A stretch of 64,000 bases of DNA from Trypanosoma brucei gambiense DAL972 (Eukaryota; Euglenozoa; Kinetoplastea; Trypanosomatida; Trypanosomatidae): positions 2,161,825-2,225,824 of the forward strand of contig NC_026741.1 in NCBI RefSeq assembly GCF_000210295.1. The letters run 5' to 3'. The notes under the pieces are model-generated. The model was not told the origin of the DNA and did no database searches. It worked only from the letters and a program-made list of their open reading frames with translations. The position numbers were made by a program, and so were the translations under genes. Positions within the stretch are counted from its first letter, which is position 1; each line of letters begins with the position of its first letter. Below, in pieces: positions 16,858 through 28,093 of the stretch.

Positions 16858-19680
16858 ATGTCTCACAAGCGGGTGGCTCGGCAGCAGCTGCCGATGCCGT
16901 GTTATGCATCCACGGGAATGACAGGGATATGTGCCACGTCTCCGACACCCGCAACCCTCCCACTCGATGCGCTGCAACGTATCAGTAGCTTGCGGCAGTC
17001 ACTCAGTAGTGTTGTCGCGTCACAAGCGCCTTCACTGGACCGCTCCGATACGCTCAGCTTACATCTACTACAGAATAGTGGCGTGCCCAAGGAGAGTACA
17101 GTCGTGTTTTTGCTCACCTTGTCCCAGCGGCGGATGAAGGAGCTTCTGAATGAGAACCACAGACTTGAACTCCTCTGCATTAAGCAGGAAGATACCATCA
17201 AGGAAATACGAGCTGAGATGTCGATAAACAAGAGGCATCAACATGCAACTGTTGCGGATGATGTGGTCGCCGAAAAGCCTACCACAAGTTGCGTTCGGTC
17301 CACTCCCTTTGGAGCTCGCCGAATGGGTTTGAGGGATAGAACAGACCGCGGATCTAAGAATGAAGAGCTTGAAAGCCCAGGAAGTTTCATTGGGGCGTTC
17401 CGGAGTTCATCTATCGCTGCAGAGTTGGATGATGTGGTACAGCAACTTGTGAGTACCGCCATCGCATTGTTTCCAGAGCTGGAGGTACGTATGGAGTCCG
17501 CCTGTCACAATGGCGCTGACGAGTGGAGCACCGCTCGCGACATACTTTACTTCATTGAAAGCCACCTTGAAGAGTGGAGCGGCTGCGCATCTCGAGAAAA
17601 TGTTAGCTTTAGGGAGACAAGCATGTTGCTGTCACGGGTCCTTACATGTATAGACACGGACCAGCGGGAGTGGTGTGAGTGTCTTTTCGACATCGCGTAT
17701 AGACTTCAGGCGGCTTGGAGGGGACAAAAGCACGCTATGGAAAGGAGGGATGCCCTCATCTGCAAGCTCGAGGACGATGTCAAGTCGCTCGCCACGGAGT
17801 TATCTGATGCGGTGGAGGTGCGCATGCAATGTGAGTGTCGGTGCGCGGAGTTGGAGGAGACACTTTCACGTATGATGGATAAACGTGCAGTACACGATGG
17901 CAGTGTGCAAAGCTTGCAAGAAGAGCGTAGAATAGTGCGTGATGAGGCCAATTCTCCCTTGGGGTTGGCTGACCAGGACGGTATCACCGTTATCGAGGCC
18001 TCTGGCGTAAAGCGGGACGTGCCGGGAATGAGCGATGGGACCATGCCCAAGATGTCTGAGGATTCCCTCCGGAGAGCTGTAGTGGAGCACGATGCGGAAG
18101 CGCTGCGACTCTCGTTGGATCGCATCACCAAGGAGCGGGATGAGCTGCGGGCGCAGCTCAGAGTAGTGAATGATGCGTTAGATGAAGCGGAGCTGCGTGT
18201 GAAAGTTGTGGGGACGGAGCGGGAGGTGCTTCAATCTGAAGTGGGAGAGTTAAAGTATTGCGGTGGCATGCTAACAGTCGGCTCCGCGGCTGCGCCACAG
18301 CCATCGCTAAGCTCGACAAGTGAAGCAATGAGGCCGTGGTGCGGACCACTTCTTTCCCGTGGCTGTGACCATGATCTCGCTGAAGGTGGTGATGCTGCTT
18401 CGAATGTTTCCATTACCGGTCTCTTACACGTGATTAGCGATACAGCCGTTGATATTTTCTCGGTGGCGCATGAGCATAGTAGTTTGAGGTCTCCAGGGCT
18501 CCTTTTCCACGTTGGCTGCGCCATTGCTCTGGACTCTGGGGCCTTCAACAACATGCCAAAACCGGATTTATCCTTAACTGCGTGGAAGCGACTACTGCTT
18601 CACTTTCAGAATGGGTTTGTGGATGTCCCCTTCCATAACGCCGATCGTGCAGCGGACAGTTTGCAGTTCTTCTATAGTCTTCTGTTCCATTCGGGAATGG
18701 TGGAGCACATGGCTGATGTGGAAATCATTGCTTCCATTACGTCTGCATTATGTGCTATGTACGTTTACATCACTCCTTCAAGTGAGGGGTGCAGGTCATT
18801 AGATGTTTACTCGAACAGTTGTGCTGGTGGCAGCTCGGATTCTTGTGAACCTCTGGTGCTGGAACGTAGCTGTAGTTATGAAACCATCTGTCGGCTGATG
18901 GAGCGCAGCCGGTTTGACTTCGCGGCGCTTTGGGAAGCGGAGGATCGTGCACTTCTTTTCCAGATGATGAAGGCCCTTCTGCTACCACAGGTGCCGTTGT
19001 ACCAACTGGAGAGTCTCATGTACACTAGTGGAATTGAGGCGGTTAGAAACATTTCTTCACGACTGCATGACCCACCGGTTCGCCATCAGCTCATTCGGTT
19101 GCTCGTTGCACTTGCCCACCATGCCTTTACTATGCGCAGTGCTTCCGTGAACAAGTACTGGGCAAATGAGAGGTTTAGTTTATACCAACACCAGATGCGC
19201 TTCAGAAATGAGTTTGGCGAGGAGAGTATTGAGGTCCCATACAATATGAGAGCGGTTGCGGAAGCGCAGTTGTTGTTGATCAGTACTACTGTACTTCCAC
19301 TGTGCGAAGCTGTGGTTGGTGTGTTTCCTAGATTGCAACCGTGCTTAGTAGCTCTTCGAGGGAATTTGCACATGTGGACATTATGTGGATCTAACGGCGG
19401 CAGCACGTCTCCCTCCTCCATCGCATCAGTCCTTGAGCAGGTGACAACACCCTCAACATCCGAAGAGAAACTTCCGCCCGGTGCCGCCAATTTCAAGCTT
19501 GTTTCATCGGAGGAAATAAAGCGTGGCTCCCTTGTGGTGGATACCGGTGGATTCATATCAATGCAGGAGGAGATATCGGCTCTTTACAAGGAGAATGCAG
19601 TGCTCCGTGACATGCTGCAGAAGCTTTTTCATGAGATGGATTCGGCCCGACAACATGTAAGGGTCGTGGGAGATGAATAA
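16858..19680 (+). CDS. Coiled-coil protein of unknown function, 940 residues
   Basis: The frame opens at a TTG (16843), but the first ATG is 16858 (MSHKRVARQQLPMPC), which is chosen. I recognise no catalytic domain. Heptad-like helices are seen at about residues 80-120 (RRMKELLNENHRLELLCIKQ), 275-330, 390-460 (RITKERDELRAQLRVVNDAL) and at the extreme C-terminus (EEISALYKENAVLRDMLQKL). Between about 510 and 830 lies a mostly helical, non-coiled region with conserved-looking hydrophobic patches, and Ser-rich linkers around 480 and 860. No signal peptide or membrane span. Such an architecture is common among trypanosome cytoskeletal or flagellar structural proteins, but that is only a guess. Codon use and length leave no doubt that it is a gene. 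Confidence 0.9.
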   Translation: MSHKRVARQQLPMPCYASTGMTGICATSPTPATLPLDALQRISSLRQSLSSVVASQAPSLDRSDTLSLHLLQNSGVPKESTVVFLLTLSQRRMKELLNENHRLELLCIKQEDTIKEIRAEMSINKRHQHATVADDVVAEKPTTSCVRSTPFGARRMGLRDRTDRGSKNEELESPGSFIGAFRSSSIAAELDDVVQQLVSTAIALFPELEVRMESACHNGADEWSTARDILYFIESHLEEWSGCASRENVSFRETSMLLSRVLTCIDTDQREWCECLFDIAYRLQAAWRGQKHAMERRDALICKLEDDVKSLATELSDAVEVRMQCECRCAELEETLSRMMDKRAVHDGSVQSLQEERRIVRDEANSPLGLADQDGITVIEASGVKRDVPGMSDGTMPKMSEDSLRRAVVEHDAEALRLSLDRITKERDELRAQLRVVNDALDEAELRVKVVGTEREVLQSEVGELKYCGGMLTVGSAAAPQPSLSSTSEAMRPWCGPLLSRGCDHDLAEGGDAASNVSITGLLHVISDTAVDIFSVAHEHSSLRSPGLLFHVGCAIALDSGAFNNMPKPDLSLTAWKRLLLHFQNGFVDVPFHNADRAADSLQFFYSLLFHSGMVEHMADVEIIASITSALCAMYVYITPSSEGCRSLDVYSNSCAGGSSDSCEPLVLERSCSYETICRLMERSRFDFAALWEAEDRALLFQMMKALLLPQVPLYQLESLMYTSGIEAVRNISSRLHDPPVRHQLIRLLVALAHHAFTMRSASVNKYWANERFSLYQHQMRFRNEFGEESIEVPYNMRAVAEAQLLLISTTVLPLCEAVVGVFPRLQPCLVALRGNLHMWTLCGSNGGSTSPSSIASVLEQVTTPSTSEEKLPPGAANFKLVSSEEIKRGSLVVDTGGFISMQEEISALYKENAVLRDMLQKLFHEMDSARQHVRVVGDE

Positions 19681-21790
19681 CATCTAAAGAAGGTGAGGAG
19701 GACAAAAAAGAAAAAAGAAAAAGAGAAACAGAAACAGAAAAAAAAAGAAATTGTTAAGTGAGAGATTCGGACCATCTACTGTCTTTCTTCCTCTACCTAC
19801 TGCGTGATTTCTCGTTTTGTTTTTGGTTTTAGTTTTGCCCTCTTCCTTCTTATTTAGCTGATGTCGTGTGGGGTGTTAGTTATTTGTATAATTTGTTGCT
19901 CGGAGGCCAGCAGCCGTGTGCCAGCGGCAGATAAAAAATATATTGTTGTCGATGTTCTTGAGATTTTAGGTCAACATGTGCGGTTCTTTCCTTCTTCCTC
20001 CGCTGCTACGCATTAGTTGTTTACCTTCTGTTTTGTGTTACTTTTCGCCATTGCGGGCCGCAGTTATGACATTTCCTTCTTGGAAACTGTATATTTGAAT
20101 CATGGAAAAGGCCTATTGCTTACTGCTTCCCGCTTGTCAGTTTTTAATTTTTATATACCTTCTTGTTCAACCTTCACGTATTTGAGTATTTGCTTTAATT
20201 TTTTTCCTTAATTTCGTCGACAACCACGGAACCCGTGCCCTATTTTGTGCAGAAGCGAATATATATGTATGCAGATACGTACAAACGTAAGCCCAAATAT
20301 AATTAACGATACATGTGCCATCACTTTTGTTTGGTGTTCGCAGTTCTGCTGGTACGTTGTGCTGCTGCGCACGCGTTATCTCATAAGTTGGGCGAATATA
20401 TTCGTGTAAGTGTATCGTGCTCAAATAATTAATATCATTCATATGTTTCTTCCATATGGTGCGACCGTCAGGTGCTTCAGGTTTATATGTTTGCGTTCAC
20501 ATCTACATTTGCATTCACTTGTTTGCAAATCCAAACGTTTCACCCCCTTTTCTCTACGCTGTGTATCGTTACTTTGCACAAATACACATGCCCTGGAAAA
20601 GTAAAACAAAGGAAAGCTAAGCAAGAAGTGTCTAAGCTACGTAGAGAAATATGTTGCAGTAATGAGACAATGAACAAGATGGAGCAGCAATTAAAAATAA
20701 ATCTCGCGATTGGATTTGAAGTGAGTGCCTTAACATGCACCTCTCGTTGCGTTCAGTTTGCTGTAACTGAGCCGAACGTTTGTTTATTCTTTGCAAGCGC
20801 ATCGCCAGAGAGACCTCTGATCATTTGGTGGAAATTCAATCTTTCCGTCGATTTGTCCTCTGTAGCTTTTACATTTTAATAATAATGTTGCCAATAGTGA
20901 TGGCAAATATAGTTCGATGACCATTACGCGTTAGTTGTAATTATTATTCACATGTGTGTTTTCTCTTTTCACCGATGGTATGTAACACTTCATTGCGTCT
21001 GAAAAGTTGTTGTGAGAAGTACGCGTAGACGCGTGGAAATTGTTGTCATATGAGTCGCTTAAAGCTATCATATGTAGATATTTAACAGGGCGTGGTGGGA
21101 GAAGCGTCACGAATCAGATCTTCAGTTCGGTTGCACCAAAACATTTGTGTGCTGGTGTTTCCGTTTTGTTTGCTCTTTATAACGGAAACTGTAGCATCAT
21201 GGAAGCTACGGAGACTCATTGCTTTTTGCTTTTTATTAATTGTTATTTATTTGTTTACTTCATTATTAACGATACCGATGTTAAATATAATGACGTAACA
21301 AAACACAGAGAAGAGTGGGAGGGGCTGGCGGTTGGATGAATGAATGAATGGGAAAATGTATGAGGCGATTCATATGTTATTTGAAATATGGCAATATTGG
21401 CTTCTTCAGGTCAGTGGTTACACATTTGGGTCATCAGTGAGTCTATGCCCTTATTTTTGTTGAACTCATTGCCTTAAATAAGAAAAAAAAATAACAGAGA
21501 ATATTTCTTTAAGAGTTCCCTTTTATTTGTTATTGATGCATTCTGTATTTGCGCTTTTCTTTGTCTGTGCTGATTTGGCACTAAAAGTGATGATTTTTAT
21601 TTCCCCTCTCTATTTCTTTCTTCACGTATACTGTTTCAAGACAAGTAACTTCTTGGAAACTCGTTTGTTAGAGAGCGAAAACGAAAACAACCCGAGAAAA
21701 CAAAACGAAAAGAGACAAGCACATACCTGAACACCATTACTATTATTATTATTATTATTGGTATTGATATTATTAGAATTGAGCAAGATA
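19681..21790 (+). other. 2.1 kb spacer
   Basis: Begins with purine-rich 3' UTR (AAAAAAGAAAAAAG runs near 19705) and continues with AT-rich DNA. Open frames near 20410-20880 and 21040-21340 start at non-ATG codons or show no coding character. A pyrimidine tract at about 21602-21638 (CCCCTCTCTATTTCTTTC) ending in AG near 21640 is the likely trans-splicing signal for the gene at 21791. A TTA triplet run (21737-21760) lies in that leader. Confidence 0.6.
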
Positions 21791-22579
21791 ATGGAATATG
21801 AGGGGTGTGCATCGGAAGTAATAAACCATTCAGCTGTTGAAGAAACCGCCATGTTGGGAGGGATTTTGGTTCAGGAGGAGGACCCCCTTTTTGCCGTGGT
21901 TTCTCGTCTTGCTGCTGGTGAGACGTTCGCACGTGAAAATTTGTGTCAGCGATGGTACCGCGGTATTACAAAATTGAAGTGGGCAGAGGAATTGCAGCGG
22001 TCAGGTATTCTTCTCGTGCAAAAGAACGCCGCGGGTGGAAGCAACCCTGAGGGCAACAAGGAACAAAAGAAGGATGAAAATGATGATGCAGATGGGGAAA
22101 ATGTAGAACAGGGAGAGGAGGAGTACATCAATGCAGATGAATGTGTCGCTCGGTTGAGGCGTGAGTTCAACTTTCAACGTGTGCTGAATGTCGTCATTTA
22201 TGGTGAAGATGATGAGCGCGCGGAGATTTTAAAGGAAGAACATGATAACATTTCTCAAATTGTCATGATGATGGAGGAGTGTATGGATCGCCAGTCATTG
22301 ATTGAAGAGGCTCAGTCACGAGCTGCGCTTGTTCTTGAAGTAATGAAACCCCGTATTACCAGTCGCTACAGTTACGCATGGGGAGTGAAAACGTACTCCA
22401 CTTTTAAACCCGTGAAAGCAGAAATGGATCGCCTTCGTCCCGCTGACCGACACAAACCCGCATATATGCGTAGCAAACAACCGACCTGTCGTGTGCCTTT
22501 TGAACACGCTCATTATTTACCCAATGGTGAGCAAAAAATGGTAAGGGTCAGCGAACTTAATTTCGAAAAGGGGAATTAA
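21791..22579 (+). CDS. Conserved-looking protein of unknown function, 262 residues
   Basis: The frame begins at a TTG (21758), but the first ATG is 21791 (MEYEGCASEVINHSAVEE). I do not recognise a domain. The N-terminal third is globular in composition (LFAVVSRLAAGETFARENLC), followed by an acidic low-complexity linker at about residues 85-115 (KKDENDDADGENVEQGEEE), a helical region (VARLRREFNFQRVLNVVIYG) and a basic, Pro/Tyr-containing C-terminus (KPAYMRSKQPTCRVPFEH). No signal peptide, no membrane span. It lies in the co-directional unit between the coiled-coil gene and the transporter paralogues. Confidence 0.85.
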   Translation: MEYEGCASEVINHSAVEETAMLGGILVQEEDPLFAVVSRLAAGETFARENLCQRWYRGITKLKWAEELQRSGILLVQKNAAGGSNPEGNKEQKKDENDDADGENVEQGEEEYINADECVARLRREFNFQRVLNVVIYGEDDERAEILKEEHDNISQIVMMMEECMDRQSLIEEAQSRAALVLEVMKPRITSRYSYAWGVKTYSTFKPVKAEMDRLRPADRHKPAYMRSKQPTCRVPFEHAHYLPNGEQKMVRVSELNFEKGN

Positions 22580-23435
22580 AGTGATACTTGAATGCTTTTG
22601 CATTTCACTATTTTTATTTTTGTTTTGTGTTTTTCATTTGGTAGTCATTTCGGGCTTATGTTTATTTATTTGTAACGCCCTGCTCATTTCGTTGAGTTTA
22701 CCCCCCGTTACACTGGATTGTCGTTTCCCTTCAATTTCGTTTTTCACTCTTATTCGTCGTGTAACTTTTGCTACTTTACTAATGATTATTCTCGCTTCAG
22801 TTTGATGCTGTCTGTAAATAATGTTTATCATTTTTGTTATTATTGTTGTCGTTATGTTTATACGTTTAGGTTGCAATGGAAAATGCAGCAATGATACAAC
22901 CGATAGCATGTGCCTTGCAGAGTTGAGTGCCAACCATTTTTCGAGGTTCAACGTCTTCCCCCCTCTTTTTGTTACTTTCTCTCCGTTAGTATTTTGTTTC
23001 TCTCTCCCTTTTTTTAAACTGCTACGAGGTTACCATCTGCAATCGTTGTATTACTACTATATATATATATATTTAAAATGTACAACAGCGTAGGGAAGAA
23101 AAGAGAGAGAGGAACTAAAACAACAGAAAAAAATATGTAGAGTGTATCGGAATAGAAACGAAAGAAAGAAGCACAAAAAAGAAAAGGAAACCCATCGCCA
23201 TATAAATGATAAAAAGGCGTAAATAAACGAACAAATAATCAAAGGGATTTGTTTATGTATTTTAATTGTCCAATTGTTTTATTTTCCATCTCACCACCTT
23301 TAGATCCTTTTTTCTTTTTCTTTTTTTCTTCTTCTATGATATTTGTTTCATTTACTGCAGGTGAGGTTTCTGTTAGTAATTGGTGATTTCAGCCAGCGAC
23401 CAACTAAATCAGACCCAAAGCTGTTATTGGACCTA
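22580..23435 (+). other. Spacer with trans-splicing signal for transporter paralogue 1
   Basis: T-rich DNA with 3' UTR of the preceding gene. A long pyrimidine tract at about 23301-23335 (TCTTTTTCTTTTTTTCTTC) followed by TTTACTGCAG ending at 23360 is a good spliced-leader acceptor, 75 bases before the ATG at 23436. A short TA run lies near 23060. No coding region is supported. Confidence 0.65.
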
Positions 23436-24851
23436 ATGAGTAATGTCCGTGGAAATATAACCCCCGCCGTTGTTTATGCTTCCAATGAGCCGAATGCTCT
23501 TAATGCCTCGGATGATGGCATTAAAAACTATGAGGCCTACGAAGACATTCAATCAAACAATTCAGAATCTAAATTTGCTCCATTTTCCAAACTGAGCAAA
23601 AAAATTGCCGCCGTCATTCCTCCTGGAGGGATTTTTGCCAGCGCCTTTAACATCGCGGCGACGACGTTGGGCGCCGGCATCTTTGGTTTGCCGTCAACCG
23701 CCAATGGAAGCGGACTTGTGATGGGAATATTATATCTCGTCATAATTAATTGCATGACCATATATTCCATGTATAATCTCGCCCTTGCAGCCGAACGTTC
23801 TAAAGCACTCACATATGAGGGCGTTACATTTGTGGTGTTGGGGCGCTGGGCTGCATATGCCATCGCCGCTGTTCGAGCATTTGATGGCTTTACGAGTTGT
23901 ATTGCCTACGTGATTTCAGTGGGAGATATTTTCTCTTCTATTTTGAAGGGAACCGACGCACCTGAGTTCTGGAAGGGAAATACGGGCAACCGACTTTTGA
24001 CCGCGCTTCTATGGCTCTGTTGTATGCTTCCACTTGTGATACCGCGACATGTGGATTCACTTCGTCATGTTTCCACCTGTGCCGTTACTTTCATGGTGTA
24101 TTTTGTCATTGTGATTGTTGTGCACTCATGTCTAAATGGGCTTCCGGAGAATATTAAGGATGTTAGTGTTGGAAAGAGTGATACAGCTGCTATCATTCTC
24201 TTTAATAGCGGGAATGCAGCTGTTGAAGGATTGGGAGTATTTATGTTCTCATACACGTGCCAGGACACGGCGTATGAAATATATATGGACATGAAGGATC
24301 GCTCCGTGCGTAAGTTCGTTATTTCATCCGCTATCGCGATGTGTATGTGTACCGTGTTGTATATACTCACCGTATTTTTCGGTTACATGGACTTTGGCCG
24401 TGATGTTACCGGTTCAATTTTGCTCATGTACGATCCCGTGAATGAACCTGCGGTGATGGTTGGTATGATTGGTGTGCTTGTGAAGCTGATCGCCTCATAT
24501 GCGCTGCTCGCTATGGCGTGTCGTAATGCGTTATACAGCATTGCAGGAAAGAATGCGGATGTATTGCCCTTTTGGAAACATTGCGCCTCAGTTGTAACCT
24601 TATCTGTTGCGGCACTGGTTTTGGGTCTCTTCATCCCAAAGGTTAATACGGTTCTTGGTTTTGCTGGTTCCATTACTGGTGGCTCACTTGGTTATATTTT
24701 CCCTTCGCTACTTCTTATGTACTCGGGTGGCTTCACATGGCAACGTGTTGGACCTTTTCATTATCTCGTAGCGTACGGGTTGTTAATTTCAGGTGTTGTC
24801 GGCGTTGTTTTTGGTACCGGTGCCACCATTTGGGGCACAATTGTTGGCTAA
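23436..24851 (+). CDS. Amino acid transporter, AAAP family, paralogue 1 (471 residues)
   Basis: 471-residue permease of the AAAP family from the ATG at 23436 (MSNVRGNITPAVVYASNEP). The frame also extends upstream to a TTG at 23343, but that region includes the likely splice acceptor, so the ATG is preferred. After a polar 70-residue cytosolic N-terminus comes the family signature ATTLGAGIFGLPSTANGSG and about 11 hydrophobic segments. It is clearly related to the array proteins but diverged through most of its length; its closest relative here is the gene at 26678, of equal length. Two stretches are shared with that gene at or near nucleotide identity (24021-24161 and 24380-24448). Role: amino acid uptake; substrate not deducible. 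Confidence 0.95.
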   Translation: MSNVRGNITPAVVYASNEPNALNASDDGIKNYEAYEDIQSNNSESKFAPFSKLSKKIAAVIPPGGIFASAFNIAATTLGAGIFGLPSTANGSGLVMGILYLVIINCMTIYSMYNLALAAERSKALTYEGVTFVVLGRWAAYAIAAVRAFDGFTSCIAYVISVGDIFSSILKGTDAPEFWKGNTGNRLLTALLWLCCMLPLVIPRHVDSLRHVSTCAVTFMVYFVIVIVVHSCLNGLPENIKDVSVGKSDTAAIILFNSGNAAVEGLGVFMFSYTCQDTAYEIYMDMKDRSVRKFVISSAIAMCMCTVLYILTVFFGYMDFGRDVTGSILLMYDPVNEPAVMVGMIGVLVKLIASYALLAMACRNALYSIAGKNADVLPFWKHCASVVTLSVAALVLGLFIPKVNTVLGFAGSITGGSLGYIFPSLLLMYSGGFTWQRVGPFHYLVAYGLLISGVVGVVFGTGATIWGTIVG

Positions 24852-26677
24852 AACTGAGCAAAGTAAAGTAAAAAATAAAGTAATATGAGAGATATAGCTC
24901 TCGGTATTTTAATTGTTGTTGTTGTTGTTTTCCCCCCTTTTCTTTTCTGATTGTAATTTTTCATCTTTGACTTTCTTTTTTTTTTTTTTTGAGTGCAATT
25001 AAGTCGAGGCAACAGTTAAAAAACAAAACAAAACGAAAAGAAGAAATGATATGCCCGTCTATTACTAAAGAAAAACAAACTAACTAAAACTTATTAAGCA
25101 CAAATGAATTAACAGGAGGAGGAGGAGGAAGAAGAGATGTTGAACGACATCAGGTTGTAATGGTTGTTTCGATCCGATGCACTTTAAAGAAAGAAAATTT
25201 TCCCCTTTTTAAAAAAAAAAAAGAAACAACAATATTCTCAAAGATCAGAAGAGAGAAAAATTAAAAAAGAAGCAAAAACAGCAACAACAACAGCAACAAC
25301 GAAGTGGTGAATAGAAGAAAGAAAGAAAGAAAAAAAAAACTAAAACGTCTAATTATTTATTTTATTGTGAGGCATATCGACTTTATGAAATGAAAAAATT
25401 GTTTTCACGGTCAAAGGAATTACAAGAAAAAGAAGTAGAAGACAAGCAAAACGGTTTTTAGAACGCATTCGACACTAGGGAAAAAGGCAAAATTAGGAAA
25501 AGTTTGGTTATTAAACTTTTTTTTTCAGTAATAAAATATAATTCTATCTTATTTTTTTTTTAATTTTTGTTTTCCTTAACCTCATTTAGCAAGTAGTTGC
25601 AGCTACCAGTGCAAATAATGCAATTTCTTTTTTTTCTTTTTCTCTTTCTCTTTTTGTATGTGCGTGTTCTTTCCTTTTTTTTTTTCGTTTTAATTTTTTT
25701 TTTTTTTTTACTATTTCCCCACTGCGTCACGGTATTTGCCCCGCATGAGTTCCTCTTAAACACGCCTTTATTATTCATGTGAGTGCAGGAAATATAAAAA
25801 GAGGAGGAAAAGAAAAAAAAAAGAGGAGGATTTGGGGAGGAGGGCGGCAGGACTTTAACGATATTAATATATTTATTTATGGGTCACAATTCCCTCGGCA
25901 CTTCAGTACTTTCAATGCAAACAATTGTGATGACTCCACACGCATTTGTGAATAATTACTCTCCATCCTCGAACATGCGGTGCTTCATGTTGCTAAACAG
26001 AAGCCACCAAATAATTAAAAAAAAAAGTAAAGAGTAAAAAAGGGGGAAAAAGAAACATTATTTATTTTTCAGATTTCTTTTTTTTATTTTTCTTCTTCTT
26101 TTTAAAGCCATCATTTCACGCTGTTAAAAAGGTAAAAAAAAAAATATGCACATGGCGGTCAAAGTACGCATTCCTCCAAGACTCAAAATGGGTGAAAGGT
26201 TAGCTTGAAACTGTGAGCTGCAGCTTCCACTGATGGAAGGAACCGCTTCAAAAAAAAAAAAAGAAAAAAGGGAGACAACCGTAACATGACGAAGGTTTCC
26301 GCACTTATATATTCCGGCGTAGGTTCAAATGCAAGTTTTTTTTTTGTATTCAATTGAAATAAATGATACGGTACTTTGGACCTTTTATGCCGGCTGCGGT
26401 GTAACTCTTTATTGCATTAGTGGTGCTGACGTCCTCCACTTTGCCCTACAGAGGGAATGTCGCTTTGTTTTGTTTTGTTACACTTACCACATAACCATCA
26501 TCACCGTCACCACCGGTATTTTTTGCATGCTGTCGCATTATTATCATTATTATTATTATTATTATTTCCGTTATTCCTTTTAATTTCTTTTGTTTTATTG
26601 GTTGTGGAATTTTACAAGGGCCTTTGAAGCATACAACACACACACACACACACACACAAGGAGCGCGTAAAGGAGTG
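24852..26677 (+). other. 1.8 kb low-complexity spacer
   Basis: 3' UTR and spacer rich in poly(A), poly(T) and purine runs, for example AAAGAAAGAAAGAAAAAAAA near 25320, T runs near 25680-25710, a TTA run at 26541-26569 and a CA run at 26637-26658 just upstream of the next ATG. No coding region is supported; the open frames are homopolymer products. Confidence 0.6.
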
Positions 26678-28093
26678 ATGGACAGATCTGGCAGTCAATC
26701 CGCAGCATCAGCGGCGTCGGAACTTGCTGACAGTCGGGGTTTTGTGGGGCCAATATCGGATGCCCATGACCACGGAAATACTGACGAGAAAAATACCTCA
26801 AAAGCAAAGGATTCAAATGGTTTCTTCTCGAAGGTGAGTTTATGCATCGCCACTGTTTTACCTCCAGGCGGCATTGCGGCGAGTGCTTTCAACATGGCCT
26901 CAACAACTCTTGGCGGCGGTATTATTGGGATGCCAGCAGCAACCAACAGCAGTGGACTTGTTATGGGATTATTTTATCTCATGCTCATTTCCTCCGTAAC
27001 CGTTTTTACAATGCACAACCTTTCCATTGCAGCGGAGCGCACCAACACCCACACGTTTGAGGAGGTGACTCGTGTGCTTCTTGGCCGTGGGGCTGCATAT
27101 ATTCTCGCTGCTATCCGAGCATTCCTTGGGTTTAGTGCCTGTGTTGCTTTTGTTATATCTTTGGGGGATATTATGTCTTCTATTCTAAATGGCACTAATG
27201 CACCGGATTTTTGGAAAGAAAAATCAGGTAACCGCGTCTTGACGGTAATAGTTTGGGCATGTTGTATGCTTCCACTTGTGATACCGCGACATGTGGATTC
27301 ACTTCGTCATGTTTCCACCTGTGCCGTTACTTTCATGGTGTATTTTGTCATTGTGATTGTTGTGCACTCATGTCTAAATGGGCTTCCGGAGAATATTAAG
27401 AGCGTTAGTGTTGGAAAGAGTGATACAGCTGAAATTATCCTTTTCAACACCGGAAACAAGGCAATTGAAGGATTGGGAGTATTTATGTTTGCCTTTATTT
27501 CGCAAGTTACAGCATATGAGGTCTATGTGGACATGAAGGATCGCTCCGTGCGTAAGTTTGTTATCGCAGCCACCGTAGCCAATGCACTTTGTTTTGTTTT
27601 GTACGCTCTAACGGCCTTTTTCGGTTACATGGACTTTGGCCGTGATGTTACCGGTTCAATTTTGCTCATGTACGATCCCGTGAATGAACCCGAAATGATG
27701 GTTGCAATGGTTGGCATATTGGTGAAGTTGTGTGTATCGTATGCACTGCTTGCCATGGCACTTCGCAATTCATTGTACAGCATTGTTGGAGTAACTGCGG
27801 ATAAGCTGCCTTTTTGGAAGCATTGCGTTACAGTTTTGGTCTTGTCTGGTATTATTCTCCTTTTAGGGCTATTCATCCCAAAGATCAATACAGTATTCGG
27901 TTTTGCTGGTTCCATTACTGGTGGCTCACTTGGTTTTATTTTTCCCGCGCTGCTTGTGATGTATTCGGGTGACTTCACATGGCAGAAGGTGGGCCCTGCA
28001 TATTACATTGCAACTTACTTACTTTTGGCAGGCGGCGTGTTTGTCATCGTATTTGGCACCGGTGCCACCATTTGGGGCGCTGCTGTGGGTTGA
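26678..28093 (+). CDS. Amino acid transporter, AAAP family, paralogue 2 (471 residues)
   Basis: 471 residues from the ATG at 26678 (MDRSGSQSAASAASELAD). The frame runs upstream through a CA repeat to a TTG at 26624, which would encode alternating Thr-His and is not credible. The N-terminus is Ser/Ala-rich; the membrane part begins FNMASTTLGGGIIGMPAATN and holds about 11 hydrophobic segments. It pairs with the gene at 23436 in length and layout; a 140-base stretch (27260-27400, encoding LPLVIPRHVDSLRHVSTC and onward) is shared almost base for base, and so is 27621-27690. Elsewhere the two differ markedly. That pattern points to local gene conversion. Predicted plasma-membrane amino acid importer. 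Confidence 0.95.
   Translation: MDRSGSQSAASAASELADSRGFVGPISDAHDHGNTDEKNTSKAKDSNGFFSKVSLCIATVLPPGGIAASAFNMASTTLGGGIIGMPAATNSSGLVMGLFYLMLISSVTVFTMHNLSIAAERTNTHTFEEVTRVLLGRGAAYILAAIRAFLGFSACVAFVISLGDIMSSILNGTNAPDFWKEKSGNRVLTVIVWACCMLPLVIPRHVDSLRHVSTCAVTFMVYFVIVIVVHSCLNGLPENIKSVSVGKSDTAEIILFNTGNKAIEGLGVFMFAFISQVTAYEVYVDMKDRSVRKFVIAATVANALCFVLYALTAFFGYMDFGRDVTGSILLMYDPVNEPEMMVAMVGILVKLCVSYALLAMALRNSLYSIVGVTADKLPFWKHCVTVLVLSGIILLLGLFIPKINTVFGFAGSITGGSLGFIFPALLVMYSGDFTWQKVGPAYYIATYLLLAGGVFVIVFGTGATIWGAAVG

Noticed and set aside
20410..20879. Open frames of 64 and 135 codons
   Set aside because: Both need GTG starts, lack coding composition and lie in AT-rich spacer.
26320..26345. GGTTCAAATGC followed by a T run, resembling a tRNA B box and Pol III terminator
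   Set aside because: No A box or cloverleaf can be built at the right distance upstream.
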